A stretch of DNA of 64,000 nucleotides from Latrodectus hesperus (lineage: Eukaryota > Arthropoda > Arachnida > Araneae > Theridiidae), in contig CM075857.1 in the NCBI GenBank assembly GCA_037975125.1, forward strand, positions 20,104,997 through 20,168,996. Direction: 5' to 3'. Under the pieces are notes generated by a model. It saw only the letters and a program-made list of their open reading frames with translations. It searched no databases and was not told the origin of the DNA. Each line of letters opens with the position of its first letter. Positions within the stretch are counted from its first letter, which is position 1. The translations under genes and the position numbers were made by a program. This document shows positions 37,559 to 50,939 of this stretch, piece after piece.

Positions 37559-37616
37559 TCTTATAATTGTAACTAACTTTTTTCTTTTTCATTTAGGTTT
37601 TATTTTCTCCCGAAAC

Positions 37617-37630
37617 AAAAGGTGGGAGGA
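37617..37630 (+). promoter_or_regulatory. Polypurine tract
   Basis: AAAAGGTGGGAGGA lies directly before the 3' LTR, the normal place for priming plus-strand DNA synthesis. Confidence 0.85.
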
Positions 37631-37632
37631 TA

Positions 37633-37933
37633 TGTAACAACCAATCGCCAGAGAAGCGAGTGACGTCACTTATGTGACTGCTTGCGTTATTGTGTAACCT
37701 AAAACCTTTTTTTTCAGTATGCATCCGGCACTCCCCGAGCAATGTTTTGATTTAGTTAAGAAATAAATATTTGAACTTCTGTTTTTCAAAGTCATTATTG
37801 ATAATTTCTGTCTTCAATTTAAATATAGCGTAGATATTTCGGCCCATAATTATATTATGCTACGTTAAAAAGAATTCCATTTTTATACATGATCGAGAAA
37901 TCGAATTCGGAATTATTCAAATTAAACGTAACA
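37633..37933 (+). repeat. BEL/Pao 3' LTR
   Basis: A 301-bp LTR matching 33821-34128, with a few substitutions (for example TGACGTCACTTATG for TGACGTCACCCATG), one fewer T in the T run and 6 bp fewer near the right end. ATGAG follows; TTGAG precedes the 5' LTR. Confidence 0.93.
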
Positions 37934-38667
37934 ATGAGACACATTTCAATGATCAATGAATGCTTGGAACAAAAACATTTAAGTTAATCCCTTATAAATA
38001 ATTCAATGAGAAACTATATCTTTAGACATTAAACTAAAATAACGAATTATAAATTTCCTTTGAGTTATTGTCTAGCTAGACCTTTAAGTCATAGACCAAT
38101 AATTTTTCTGCAATATTATCTGTTCCAGTTTTCTGATACATCATATAACATCCCTCTCCGAAAAGACAAGAGTATGTCGCAGTTTAAATTTTAACATTTT
38201 TATGACCAAATCATTAAAATAAAACTTGAATCGAAAAAATTATTTCTTGCTATCAGAATTTCAGCTATTCTAAAACATTTTATACTTAAATTGATGAACA
38301 TTTCCTTAGCCAATAACATCACAGTATCAAGATATCAGCAGAATGATTTTCTTAAACATCACGTGTCTATTTTGAACCAATAAAATATTTTATAATTTGT
38401 GTAGGTGTTTAATATCCTTATATCCCATTGGTTTCGGTTTTAACTGTATCTTTTGTTACAAGAGATGAAAGAAATGTGAAAGAAAGGATTAAATTCTCAT
38501 CTGTTTTGTTATTATATACCTTTGATATTTTATTAAATATTAAGCCCTCTTTTTTGTGTAGAAAGGTACTCATAAATTTTCCGAATCTATAGCGGAATCG
38601 TTAAATTTGGCTTCATGTGCTATGTTAGAAATTGATTTATTACTATTTTTTCCGCTATATATGCAAT

Positions 38668-38809
38668 ATGTATCCGCGGTGTAATCATGCCGCTAGTTTT
38701 TTATTCATATTTTTCTATAATTTCCCATTTTATGAAGCTGATAGTTCCACTCATATTACCCTCCCAAGTGATGATGCAAGTGAAACTGCTTTATTTTCAA
38801 CCGAACCTG
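38668..38809 (+). CDS. EB-module protein exon 1 (signal peptide)
   Basis: ATG 38668 starts 47 codons and one base up to a GGTAAAA donor. The ATG was chosen because the frame above it has no other ATG and because the hydrophobic stretch beginning nine residues in behaves as a signal peptide. The end phase matches exon 2 exactly. Promoter elements were not identified. Confidence 0.7.
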
Positions 38810-39505
38810 GTAAAACTTCATAAATCTAATGTCTTTCTTGTCTAATCTTTAATCTGTTTTCTTAATTGATTGTCTATTGATTTTCTATTAACTTTTCCTT
38901 TAATGGAAATTTCACTTAGAAATCAATTTTAACAATGATTCGAAGACTTATAGTCATTTGTAAAAATTAAATGTTTGTTAACCTTAAAAATTAAAACAAT
39001 TCATTATAATACATGAAAATACAAAGTAATATTTAGCTAGTAAATCGAAATATCTCATTAAAGACAGATTCATATGAAAAGAATAGTTTTTGCTTAACAA
39101 CAATAGACTGTTAAATTTCATATTACTCTGGTCATAAACGTTTGCCAAACTTTAAATTATGGTTATCTTACAATTATGCTATTTTTTATGGATTGTGAAA
39201 TCTAATTCACACAGTTCTGACAGTTTACTTTTGTTCTTATTTTTTACACTAATAAACGAAAAGTTATTCTGTTTATGTAAAATAATTGATAATTAATAAT
39301 AATGTAAATAATTGATAATTATTTACATAGAATATTATTTGTGAAAAATAGTTATTTATTATATAAGTCATTAGTATCACATTGTAATAATAGCAGGATG
39401 TATATATTTATTTACATATTGTTTGTCTTTTTTTGTGTCGAATTAATATCTAAAAGTGGAATTTTAAAGAAGATAATATTTGATACCTCTTGTTTGTAAA
39501 ATCAT

Positions 39506-39567
<62 letters not shown>

Positions 39568-42500
39568 CTGTTAAAAATTATTCATGTTCACTGTAAAAAA
39601 AAAAAAAAAAAAAAAACCTTTTTTATTATTTTTGAGTTATTGATGACACAAGTGATTTGATAGCTTTAAGGTACATGCACATATTGGAGTTCTATTGTTT
39701 GAATTTGAAGTTCTACACTTATACATGAATGCATATGTATACATGATGTTTACAATCAATGGTTGTTTCACAGTTTTAAGATAAGTCTCTTTTACTAAGA
39801 GGATAAAATTTTAAAAATAATAGTAGTTCCTTAAAAAGTAGACTTGGTTAGTCATGAAAAATATCACTTAACATAAATAATGTGTAATTAAACATTTATA
39901 GTGATTAAATAACATTAAAAGGCTGACATCAAATTGTTCTTAATTATTAACTTAATTCACTGTTCTAAAATATTAACTTGATTATTATCATTTAACTTTA
40001 AATCTTGAGTTTATTAAATATTAAATAAAAAAATTATTATTCTAAGAATAAATTTGCCATAATTTTACCGAAATAAGTTTGATTAAATATAAAAATTACA
40101 AAATAAATTATTTATTGGAATAAATATTCATTGAGTTTAAAAAAGAAGTAAAATTCTTTTTACCTGGATACTTGTTAATATTATAATTTTGACATTTTTT
40201 TATATCATACTTTAAAGTTTTATTTTTGTGAAATGTAGCAAGATACAAATTAAAAAAAAAAAATACAAATTCCAGATTTCAAGATAGAATAATAAAATAT
40301 TTCTTATTAAAATTATGATAAGTCTTATCTATCTTGGAAACCATCTGTCATTATTTGTTGAATGGTATTTTGTGTATTATTTTTACTTTGAATATTGAGT
40401 GTATTATTTTTACTTTTTCAATAATTATCTTATATTATATTTATACATTTCTCTTAAAATAAAAAATAATACTCCCACAAAGTTTTAGTTAAATACAGCA
40501 AAACTAAATATTTGTTAATTATTTTATTGTACTAAGTCTCTCTCTTGAAATCTAAATTTTCCTGAAGATGTGGAATAATTTTGTGCAATGTCTTGATTCT
40601 ATATATCTTCAATTCCTTGGATATATGACAAAAATTATTTTAAGAAAAAGTTTACTCTAAAAGTGGGCTGTTGTTAAGTGTAAATAAAATTATAAAAAAT
40701 GTCATTAAAATGTGTACCAAAGCAATATGTCAAGTTTAGAAAAGTTTTTTTTAGATATTAATATAAATTGCTTATTAATAACAAACCCACAGCTAAAATA
40801 CACTGGTAATAAATTGTTTTTCTTGAAAAATTGAATTAAGTAATTTCTATATTTAATTGACCTTTTAAAATGTGTTATTATATGAGAAATTTTATTAAGA
40901 TTAATGTATTTTATACTAAAAGAACTAAGTGTAAATTCTGCTATATTTTCGTAACTTAATTATTATGAGTATGTTGCAAAGTACTATTCATGTTTCAAGG
41001 GGCTGTAAAAAATTTACCAAACTATAATTGATCTTGGTGCTTATCAGTTAACAATGTTAAATCTAACAAAATTGAAAACTTTTATTCAAATTATTGTTTA
41101 ATTTAATCTGTATAGCAGAAAAAATAATCTTTGGGAATCTATAATGCATATTTTTTTAAAGAAGATAATTAGCTAAGGTTTTCTAATAATCCTTTCTTAG
41201 AAAGCAAAAAAGCTTATTACATATTTTTTTCTTACAGTAGACTTTATAGTTTGGTAATTTCCTTTATTTGACATGTTTGTGATTGAATTGTTTTAAAGAA
41301 AATTCATCATTAAAAATAAGTTTTTCCATAAATGCTGGCATACTTATTAATTGCAGAATTTGGTCTGTCTCTCTTGTCTTAATTTTTCTGCAATATTTTA
41401 ATGGAACCAACATATATTTGCAAATATCGGACATTTCTAAATAATTGTATGCAAAATGATGCTTTTTTTATTAATTTTACGAAACTGGAGGTATAACATT
41501 ATTCTAAATTTTATTGCTTGAATTATATTGTACAAATTCCCATTTCACAATTACATATTTCATGGCAAGCAATTCTTATACTAACTTTTCCCATTCTTGA
41601 TAATTTAATGCATCTTAGCAAAATGGATATTTCCATTATGTATAATTTCAAAGACATTAATTTTTATTTGTATTTTACAAAGTTGTAATAAATAGATTTA
41701 AGAAGTTTATTATTGTATTTTATACATAAAATTTAAAAGATTTTAATTCAGAGGAACATTAATTTTAAATGGTTAATGCAATCAATTAGTATAAATTGAG
41801 GAATTTGTAACTGCTTTATATATTCAATATACATTTGCATTTTGTACAATATAAGTACTTTTGAAAAAGGAGTTAAGGTCCAATATGATATTGGCAACAG
41901 TTAATGATCATAATCTGTAAAGTGCATTTCATCAACAAAATTTAATAGTATCAAAATTCTTTTTTTATAAATGTTTCAGTAGGTTAACAAATTTATAAGT
42001 TTGTGAAAATATAAGTCAGAAATTATAACTATTTTTTTAAACAATATATTGTTCTGGTGCTACGCATACAATTTCTTTATATGTGAAAAATTAATTTATA
42101 GACAAATGATCTCAAAAAGTTTTCTCATTTGTAAAATTAAAATAATTATGATTTTTAAGATTGTGCTTAGTGTTTAGTATTGTAATATATTTTTTCAATT
42201 ACAGATTTAACAAGATGGGACAATATTAAAGTGACTAAACGACCTCTTGTGAGATTTAAAATAAAGAAAAGAACCTCTGGCAAAAGCATTGGTGAGAAAT
42301 GTTCAACATTCAGAGATTGCCCTTTGACAGCCATGTGTGTGAATGGTATATGTTCCTGTCCTTATGAGTATTATAATTATGTGCCTCAATCTGAACCAGA
42401 AATGGCTGTCTGCAGGAAGAAACTGAAATTCGGCTTCATCTGTACTCTGTCGGAAGATTGTATAGGATATGATTCAAATTCAATCTGCTTGGATGGTGTG

Positions 42501-43160
42501 TGCAAATGTGTTAATGGAACACATTATATTGGGTCTCGTAATTTGCTCTCATATAACAAACGGTGTTACAAGATCCTAGAAAGAGAAGGTGATGTTTGTG
42601 AAATAGATGAACAATGCAGCCGCCTTGCAGACAACCACCACAAATGCCGCTGTGTTGGGAGGTGTGACTGTGCAAGTACCAACAGCTATGTTGGCTGCAG
42701 TATTTGTCATGAAAATATTAAAAGAACTTTCTTTGGAGGGGCTGCATTTATTGCAATTCTATTTACCACTCGCGTTTTTTCTCGTGTGAGAAAGAGAACC
42801 AGCTCTCAACAGCAACAAAACATGAGTTTAAGTGGGTCCAGAGAGCGATGCTACAGATTAAACACTAGTCGCACAGTCCCTCTGCCGTCTGTGTCTTACA
42901 GCCGCAGTAATTTGCGGTCTAATCGTCATGTGGCCTCATCATTGCCTGATGTATTTTTAATTGAAAGCCATAATCTGATTGGTATTCATTCATCTAACAC
43001 AACTGACTTCTACCCACAAACAAGCCCATCTACTACAGATCGATCAACTGAGAGAAGTGAAGATGCTCCTCCTTCTTATGACGATATTGTTGGACGAGAT
43101 CGATCTGTTTGGAATGAGCCCCCACCTTCTTATCAAGAAGTTGCTGCTAAAAGTCCTTAA
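38668..43160 (+). CDS. EB-module type I membrane protein with PPSY tail (2 exons, 365 aa)
   Basis: Exon 1 (38668-38809) and exon 2 (42205-43160) join in phase 1 (G plus AT gives Asp), 1098 nt in total including TAA. Exon 1 is a signal peptide (MYPRCNHAASFLFIFFYNF) and a Ser/Thr-rich secreted segment. Exon 2 holds three cysteine modules at about residues 80-117, 127-168 and 179-216, each like the arthropod/nematode EB module (C...C...C.NG.C.C...). A hydrophobic span at 223-240 (FFGGAAFIAILFTTRVF) is followed by RVRKR, a stop-transfer signal. The cytoplasmic tail has PPSY at 336-339 and 354-357, motifs that bind WW domains of Nedd4-type ubiquitin ligases. A surface receptor or adhesion role is inference; no ortholog name is claimed. 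Confidence 0.8.
38810..42204 (+). other. Intron of the EB-module gene
   Basis: A 3.4-kb AT-rich intron with a GTAAAA donor and ATTACAG acceptor. It contains a (TA)n tract at about 39508-39566 and an A run at about 39594-39616. No inserted gene or coding frame is seen. Confidence 0.7.
39508..39566. repeat. (TA)n microsatellite
   Basis: About 58 bp of uninterrupted alternating AT within the intron, followed at about 39594 by a run of about 23 A. Confidence 0.95.
42205..43160 (+). CDS. EB-module protein exon 2 (modules, TM, tail)
   Basis: The acceptor TTTTTTCAATTACAG precedes 42205. The frame is open for 318 codons to TAA 43158-43160. Two bases complete the split Asp codon; the next residues are LTRWDNIKVTKRP. 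A potential N-glycosylation site (NGTH) lies in the second module at about residue 151. It is the only long, GC-richer coding block in the right half of the window. Confidence 0.88.
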
Positions 43161-43441
43161 TTAAAATTACTGCTAATTTAGCAGTTCATTCCAAAGGACA
43201 ACTGTAAAATTTTCACTTATTCATTTATTACAAAGAGCCTTAAATATATGGGAACAGCCAGATAGTATATTTTAGATCACACTAATTTATATATTTGCAA
43301 ATATATTTTTATGCATGCTTCAACTTGTGTGTAGACTATTTTTTTTGTAGAGAGTTCAATAATATATTGTTTTTTATTGAAATGTGTGGCTAATAGGCCA
43401 TATGGCAGTAAGTCAAATTTGAAAATAGTTTAGATTTATAC

Positions 43442-43447
43442 AATAAA
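43442..43447 (+). terminator. Candidate polyadenylation signal of the EB-module gene
   Basis: AATAAA lies 282 bp after the stop. Other AATAAA copies follow in this AT-rich sequence, so the true site is uncertain. Confidence 0.4.
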
Positions 43448-45672
43448 CTCATTTTCTCTAAAATTTTGCAGTTGACAATTATATTGTTTTCTCTTAAAAA
43501 TTTTTATCTTATTAAAATTATATAATTTAGCATGAATTTCTATTCTTCACAAAATTTAATTACTGCTTTCAGAAATATAATACTGATATAAAACAGATAA
43601 AAGTTTTATTTTCAAGTTTCTAAAACATTATCCCATTAAAAATTACAGCTTTTTTAAATCTCGATTAAAACTACTTTACTCATTAAATTTTTAAAAAATA
43701 TATAAATTTTTATAATATAAATATTTCCATTATTTAAAAAGAATTTAATAATAGAATGGAAATATTAATATTATTATAATAAATTTTTTTATAATTTATT
43801 TATATTATTGATCTTATAATGAATGAATATTCATTCATATTAATGGATCAAATTTGACCCTTATAATATTCTAAGCTTTGGTCCAAATAAAAGTTATACA
43901 TTCAAATTTAACATTTGTATTTAACGTAGAGAAAAAACATGTAGAATCCCTAGTAGATTGCAAAGTTTTTATATTCATTGCATAGCTAGGAAATTTCCTT
44001 AAGAACTCAAAAGTTTTACATTTTAATTATTTCATTTATTCTTGATATTCATTCATGAAGTAATCTTTTGGTGATGGTTTACAACTAGATATTTATTGAT
44101 ATTCTTACAAAAGTATTTGTTATATATATATGTTAAAAAAATTTTTCCTGTATTTAAAAATCAATATTACATTAATCTAAAGAGAAATTGCTACTAAAAT
44201 TGTCTTAAATGTCAAATTGTTAGATTGAACAGACTACTTTTAGATCTAATATATTATATATTGTTAAAAAACATTTATTACTATAATAATCTTTAAAAAA
44301 TGCTACTAAAAATAAATTTTACTATATTAGAAATTGTTTGTTCCCATTTTTGATGTATCTAAATTAGATTTAAAAAATGCTTCTGTAATTATAAAAAGTA
44401 TGTACTGTACAGTTCTTAGTATAAGATGAAAGAAGTTCAAAAAAAATATTTGTCTATAATGCATAGAGGTTAACCTACCTGTTAGTCAGACTATTTTATT
44501 AGAAAAAAAAATAATTATTGAAAATGTAAATCCCTGAATACATAAAATGAATGAAATAAATTAGTTTAAAACTTTTTAAATTAGAAATTCTGATTTTTCC
44601 AAGTTCTTGAAAATTTTCTTGGAAAATAATTGAAACTACTAAGATTTTAAAATATAACCTTTTCCTGTTACATCTTGCATCCACTATATAAAATTTCAGC
44701 CAAATTGGCTTTCATGAAAAAAATGAAAGTGAAGCATCAAATCAGTCTTTTTAAAAAATTCCAAAATTATTTAGCAAGTATAAAATTTTCAGTTTAAATG
44801 TGTGCTTCTTTTTAAGAATCGTAAATGTTGGACACCCCAACTTTTCTGAGTTTATTTCCCTCACAACTGAGTAGGAGTATTATTTATGTCAATTGTCTAC
44901 ACCTCTCCACATCCGTAAAGCAGTTCTAGTTTGTAATATTCTTCATAGAATGTTAGACTTTAAATTGAATATTTTGATTTAATTGAAAATCTCCTTACTT
45001 AAATTAATTGCATTGTATAAAATAGCTTAATGATTGCCATGAATCTGATAGATTAAGGATTCTCTTTTTATAAAATATCTTTACTGGGGATTTTTCGAAA
45101 AGTAATGATTTTTATTACAGAAATTTCATATATTAGGATAATGTATAATGTGGAATTCTTTTCTTTCTGATTTAAAATGGCAATTTTAAAAGAAGTAAAT
45201 AATTTATTTTGGAAAATTTTCTATGCCTGTGACTAAATACTAGTTGTGCAACCTCTTGTGGTTTTGTTTAATTGCATTTGTGACCTGGCAGAATCTTTCA
45301 AAATGACTTTTGTGCTCAGGAAGAACAACCAAACCTGCTAAACTTTAAATGTTTTCTCAAAAGCACATTTAATGGCCATATTTTTTTAATTATTAAATAA
45401 TTTCAATGAGTAATATTAATTACACTTTATTCACACACAATTTTGATTCAAATCTACTGGTTGTGTCAATTTATACAGTATTTGTATACTTCTTTTCTTG
45501 AAGAAATATTTTTTGAATAATTTTTTCATAAAACAGGGAAATAGCACTTAAAAAGATATGAATAAAAATAGTTGACCTATTAAAAGATTTAATATTTCTA
45601 GAACTATTAAAATAAATTAATATAAAGATGTCAGTGAAGAAAAAAATCACAAATGCATTTTGTTTCCAACGC

Positions 45673-45730
<58 letters not shown>

Positions 45731-48700
45731 TATACATATACATATATATTAAGAGGTTTTTTTAATTTTGCATAATTTTTACATTGAATATATTGCACAA
45801 TATATTTTTAAATATTTAATTCCTTTTGAAATAAAAAAATAAAGCTTTGTTAAAATATCTTGATTTGTTAAAAATGCTTAAATGGTTAAAATATATGTAC
45901 AGGAACATATTGGTAATTTATAGTCTGTGTTTTGTTACATATATTGATAATTTGTGGAGTATGATATGAATTCATATTTTGATTTCTATGGGTGTATAAA
46001 AATAATTGATTCATGGTTTAGATTAAGAAAACATTAAGATAGCAAATTTTGTTTTCTATTTAATGATAAAATCTACATAAGTTATCATTTATTAATAGTA
46101 TTAACTATTTATTCTGTAATATTAGTTATTAAAAGAATTGTTGATAGAATGTTTTTATTTATATACTCTGATCAAAATGTTTCTTCTCACATTTCTGAAG
46201 GCTTGGTAACAACATAGGTAAAAACACATTTTTAAAGATATTCATTGGAATTAGTTAAAGCAGCTAATTGTAAATAGTAAATTCCTTATAGATAGTAAAC
46301 TTGTATAAAGCAAATTTAATGTGAATCGCAACATTTTTTGTATAATCGACATGCCCAAAAATTTATTTACTTACTAGCTATAAAAAAATCTAGCAATTTC
46401 TAGATTCAAGGAAATTTATTTTGATTATTTCTTGATATTTGTGCCTGAAAGAATTTTTTAAAACTTTGAATTCAGTAGTCTTAGATTTCAGATATGTAGG
46501 TAAAGCATTGTGCATGAATATTCTGATTTTTATCTAAGCTTATTTTTATAGAATACTTATAGTTTTAAGGTGAAAAATGTTTTGTGTAAAAATTATGTTT
46601 GTAAATATTTTTCTGATAAAATTAAACTATTATGTGTATCACAATTGTAATGTAGCTGTAGAACTCTTGTGTGTTATACACATTTAAAACCAAGTTGAAA
46701 TAAAATAATATGTGTCTTTATTTTTATAAATCATTGTCAAGTTGTTTCAGATAGTTGGTAGATTTTATGTAGAATAAATTATATTTTCAGAATTCCTCAT
46801 TTATTATAAGCTTCAGCTGAACATTTGTAGAATTTTATTGATGGTTTGTTTGTATTAAATTTAATTATTTAGAAAAACCTAAATTTTATGCAAATAAAAG
46901 TTAAGAAATTAAAAAAAAATTTAAATAAATTGTAATTGTTTGCATTTATATATATGTTACAATTATCTTATAAAAATTTAATGGCTTAATTTCTAAAATT
47001 CTAAGCTTATGAAATGTTATTTGTTAGTTATTTTCAAACCATTTAAAATATAAATGCTGTATATATTTTTAGAATTAAAAACAAGAATAATTTAGGTATT
47101 GTAAATTCATCATACCATTAATTTGAAATGGTAATTTCATGAACTTTCATAAAATTTAAAAATTTGAAAAAAAATTGTGTAAAATTGAATTCCAAGAATT
47201 TTATGCTCAATTTTATTCCAATAATTTTTTTATTATTTTATAAATTTACAGTAATTTTTATATTTGGAAACATGCAAAAAAAAAAAGATATTTAAATATT
47301 TTGCTAATTATAATCATTGTGTATATTAGTAGTTTTGTATGTTACTGATTTTTGAATTATTGTTAGCAATATTGTGTTATTGATAGCCAGATACTTATTA
47401 CATACAGTATATATTCTGGTAATTTAATTGTGAAATGCGATTATTAATAGTTACATTGCTTATTATTGCATTTTATTGTTACTATTTTTATCATTTAAAT
47501 ATTAGTGATATATATTTTAGTATTTTGAATTATAAAATATATACAACAGGAATATTTATTCCAGTTAAACTGTGATAGCAACTATATATTGATTGCATTT
47601 TGTTTATTTTTGTGAATTGTTATTAGTGGAAGAGGTCCATATTCAAGATTCAAGTAATGCATTTTTTTATTTAATTTTATTCATGATATTTAACTTGTTG
47701 AAGTTAAGCTACTAAGTATCCTTTGTATATTAATTATTTATAAATTTCTTATTTGTAGCCCTTTGGGTACATATTATTTAAAAAAATGTTTTCATTTGGA
47801 ATGTATTTAATTTTTTGGCTGTGCAAATATGGTAAACTTTATGCAAGAATTCATTTATTTTGTATTCACAATTCCATACTTCTGTGTGATAATGAGATAA
47901 TTAAGTATGTTAGTATTGCAAAGCAATATAGAATTGAATAAATTCAAGAAATGTATGATTGTTCTGATATTTCAAAAGTACCCAAAGAGTTGAAATAAAG
48001 ACATTTATATAAGTGGAATTAAAAATCATCAATTTAAAATTGTGATAACAAAAATTATCTTGTAAAAGATTTGTAAATTAGTTATATAATTTTTATTATT
48101 GAGACATTCTAATTAATTACTAGTAGTTTTTTTTATTTATAAAATTACTATATGAAATATTATTTTATTGTTAAAAATTTATGTTTTTAATAAATTGCTG
48201 AGTGAATTACTTCACAAAATATTAGTTTTAATTAAAAATATTGTAAAAATATGCTAGTAATTTAATTTTAAAATTAAAAATATTTTTATTTAATCATGTT
48301 TAAAATAATCAAATATAATTAATAATTCAAATTCAATAATTCTCATTATGTAAATGTGTTAATATAAACATAAGTAGTTTACAAAATACAATCGTGTTAC
48401 CAAAGAAAATTTGTTAACTTATATTGTGATATCTCATTAAGAATCTCAAAAAATAAAAAATCCTGTTATAACTTTGAAATGTTGTTTCTTTCATTAAATT
48501 ATCAATTGTCTACAATTTGATTCCTTTATTTCTTTATATTAAGTAAATATATTTTTGAATTATATTTCAAAATTTTTTTGTGTCTAAAAAATGATAATCT
48601 TACTAAGGATCAAACAAATTGGCTCAAGAAATAAAGTAAAATTGTTAGTAAAAATTTGGATTTTTCTCAAAATTTTGATATTTTTATGTTAAAATTAGTA

Positions 48701-50900
48701 ATATATAATTAAAGGGATGCACCAATTTTCCGTGTTATTGGTGACAAGTTCTCATTCTTTACTTCTGCCCTTGCAAATGAAAATAGATACAAAAAAAAAT
48801 TTTTTTTTGGAAAGATCATCACAAGTATATCTATATTAAATTGGATGAGCCAATTCCTTTTACCAAAACTTCAAATCCTTTATTGCTGGTAAGATTTGTA
48901 CAGTTCTCATGTTTATATTTTTCATTTTTGAATCAAAATTTCATTTCAAATTAATTTTGAGTCATTTTGAGTGATTTGAAATAATATATAGTTCCAAATT
49001 AAATTCACAAATAGTTATTTTATTGCAATTTATTTTACCTATTCAGAATAATATTTCTTTTGAACTTTTGATACCAAAATGATATTAATTAATTGCTTAT
49101 TTTATTTTAAAGTATAGATTACTCTAATTATTATAATAAAAATCATTGGAATTTTCTTATATAATCAGTTTGAAATTTTAAAAATAAATGTTCATATTTT
49201 GTTAATATTGTAAATATTAAGAACATATAAATTATTATTTCAAAATTACATTATGAAATAATGATTTATATGTTCTTCAGATTTTGTTTATTATGTAATT
49301 CAATATCTACATATGATAAACAATTCAAAGAAAAATATGAAATAAAAATATTTTCCAACTAAAACATGAATTTTATTAAATAATTATATAGCAATATCTT
49401 AAATAATTCAGTGACAAAACATAAAATGTTACAATAGTTTTAATATAAAAATCTTAATTTTTTTGAAATCATTGATCTATAAGAATATCATAGATTTTCT
49501 ATTTTATGAAATATTAATTTAAATTTTTAGATGAATTAAACATCTTAGTGTATATTTATGCACTGTCACATTTTATGAAACAGGAAAACCTAATGTATGA
49601 CTAAAAGTTATAAAAAAGTAAATTATAATAGCAAATAAAAAATTTTAATATCTCACAAAAATGAAAACACATTAAAATATATAACCAATAAATATGAAAA
49701 TTGAAATATTTGCGTTTAAATAATAAATTGTGCTTAGAAATGTATTTGTTCACATACAATCTAAATTGCTAAAGATCGTTAGTTATTTTATATAACTTCT
49801 ACTATATAGGCCACAATTCATGGAAGACTTGTTATAAAATACATGATGTGTGTGTCTGTTAAGTTTTTCATTTATCTTGAGAAAATGGAGCCATTTTCCA
49901 TTTGTAAAGAATAATAAAGCTTCAAAGAAAATCAACCCCAGAAAAGAAAGTTTTTTATTTATTATAAAACACTATAGTATCTTTACAATATTTATTTTTA
50001 TAAAAGATACATTCATTTTTAAAGAGGATTTTATAAGTAAAGAGAATTTTTTAAATATAATATAAAACAGTTTACTAAAGTCTTTCTTAAGCTATGAAAA
50101 ACCAATCGATTTCGTTAAGTAATGAAATAAAAGGGATCTAAGTATTAAAAGAAAATATAAAAGTTATTAACTTTGCTATTTGAAAAATTCATTTAAGTAG
50201 TTATCAATCTTTGAACAATTATGAAGCTAATATCTCCTGTCACACTTTTCTTTCTTAACTTATGTATCACACAGTAACAAGATTTATTAACATGTACTCA
50301 CTTGCTAAATTTATCTTAACTGTTTGATAATCAGACCTATTTTTTTATTTATTATCTATGAAAAAATACTAATTTTACCTAAGAATGTGTTAAAAATTAT
50401 ATAAATTAAGATTGTGGATTATCAAAGTTTGTACAACACTTAAAAACTCTTGGATTTTGATTTGACTACCTAAAATTCGTGAATTATCATGGAATTTTTA
50501 CCCTTATGCATTTATTTTTTGTTAAAAAATATTATAATTTTTTTTTAATTTAAAAAAATTTTTTCAATGAAATTTTCATAAAACCAACTTGAGTCTTAAT
50601 GTTGCCATTAGGTGGCGGCACAATTGATATTGATTTATATTCATAACTGTTAACTAAAATAAAGATCTAGTACAACTATAATAATTTAATGATGATCCAG
50701 TTCAGTCAAGGTAGGATGTAGTATTTGAATTTATGTGTGAATAACCAATAAGATCATTATGTGATACAATCAGGGTAGCAATTTTACTTGATTCTTTATT
50801 ATTTATTTTTCTTTTTTATATTGTATAAAATTCACTGAATATTAATATTTATATATAAAAATTTTTAGTTAAAATATATCTTCCTGGGTGAAAATTGCAT
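43448..50900. other. AT-rich gene-poor stretch
   Basis: About 7.5 kb with no convincing coding frame on either strand. It contains a TA microsatellite at about 45676-45724 and many short homopolymers. A long 3' UTR of the EB-module gene could occupy part of it. AAAGGGATGCACCAATTT near 48712 resembles some hAT-type inverted-repeat ends, but no partner end was found. Confidence 0.55.
45676..45730. repeat. (TA)n microsatellite
   Basis: Alternating TA with one or two C interruptions at the right end. The minus-strand frame over it (45471-45743) is an artefact. Confidence 0.93.
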
Positions 50901-50939
50901 ATAATTTCAGTGAAAAGGGATGAATTTGTTTATCAATGA

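Larger units (their letters stand above)
33821..37933 (+). mobile_element. BEL/Pao LTR retrotransposon lacking protease and RT
   Basis: A complete frame of LTR (33821-34128), primer-binding site, gag, RNase H, integrase, polypurine tract and LTR (37633-37933), with TTGAG/ATGAG flanks. BEL/Pao elements encode gag, aspartic protease, RT, RNase H and integrase in one reading unit; here reading goes from the gag zinc knuckles directly to RNase H, so protease and all of RT have been deleted near 35385. The LTRs are very similar, differing by a few substitutions and a 6-bp and a 1-bp indel, so insertion was fairly recent. It could move only if RT came from elsewhere. Confidence 0.92.

Noticed and set aside
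48712..48760. hAT-type terminal repeat (AAAGGGATGCACCAATTT)
   Set aside because: No inverted partner or 8-bp target duplication was found nearby.
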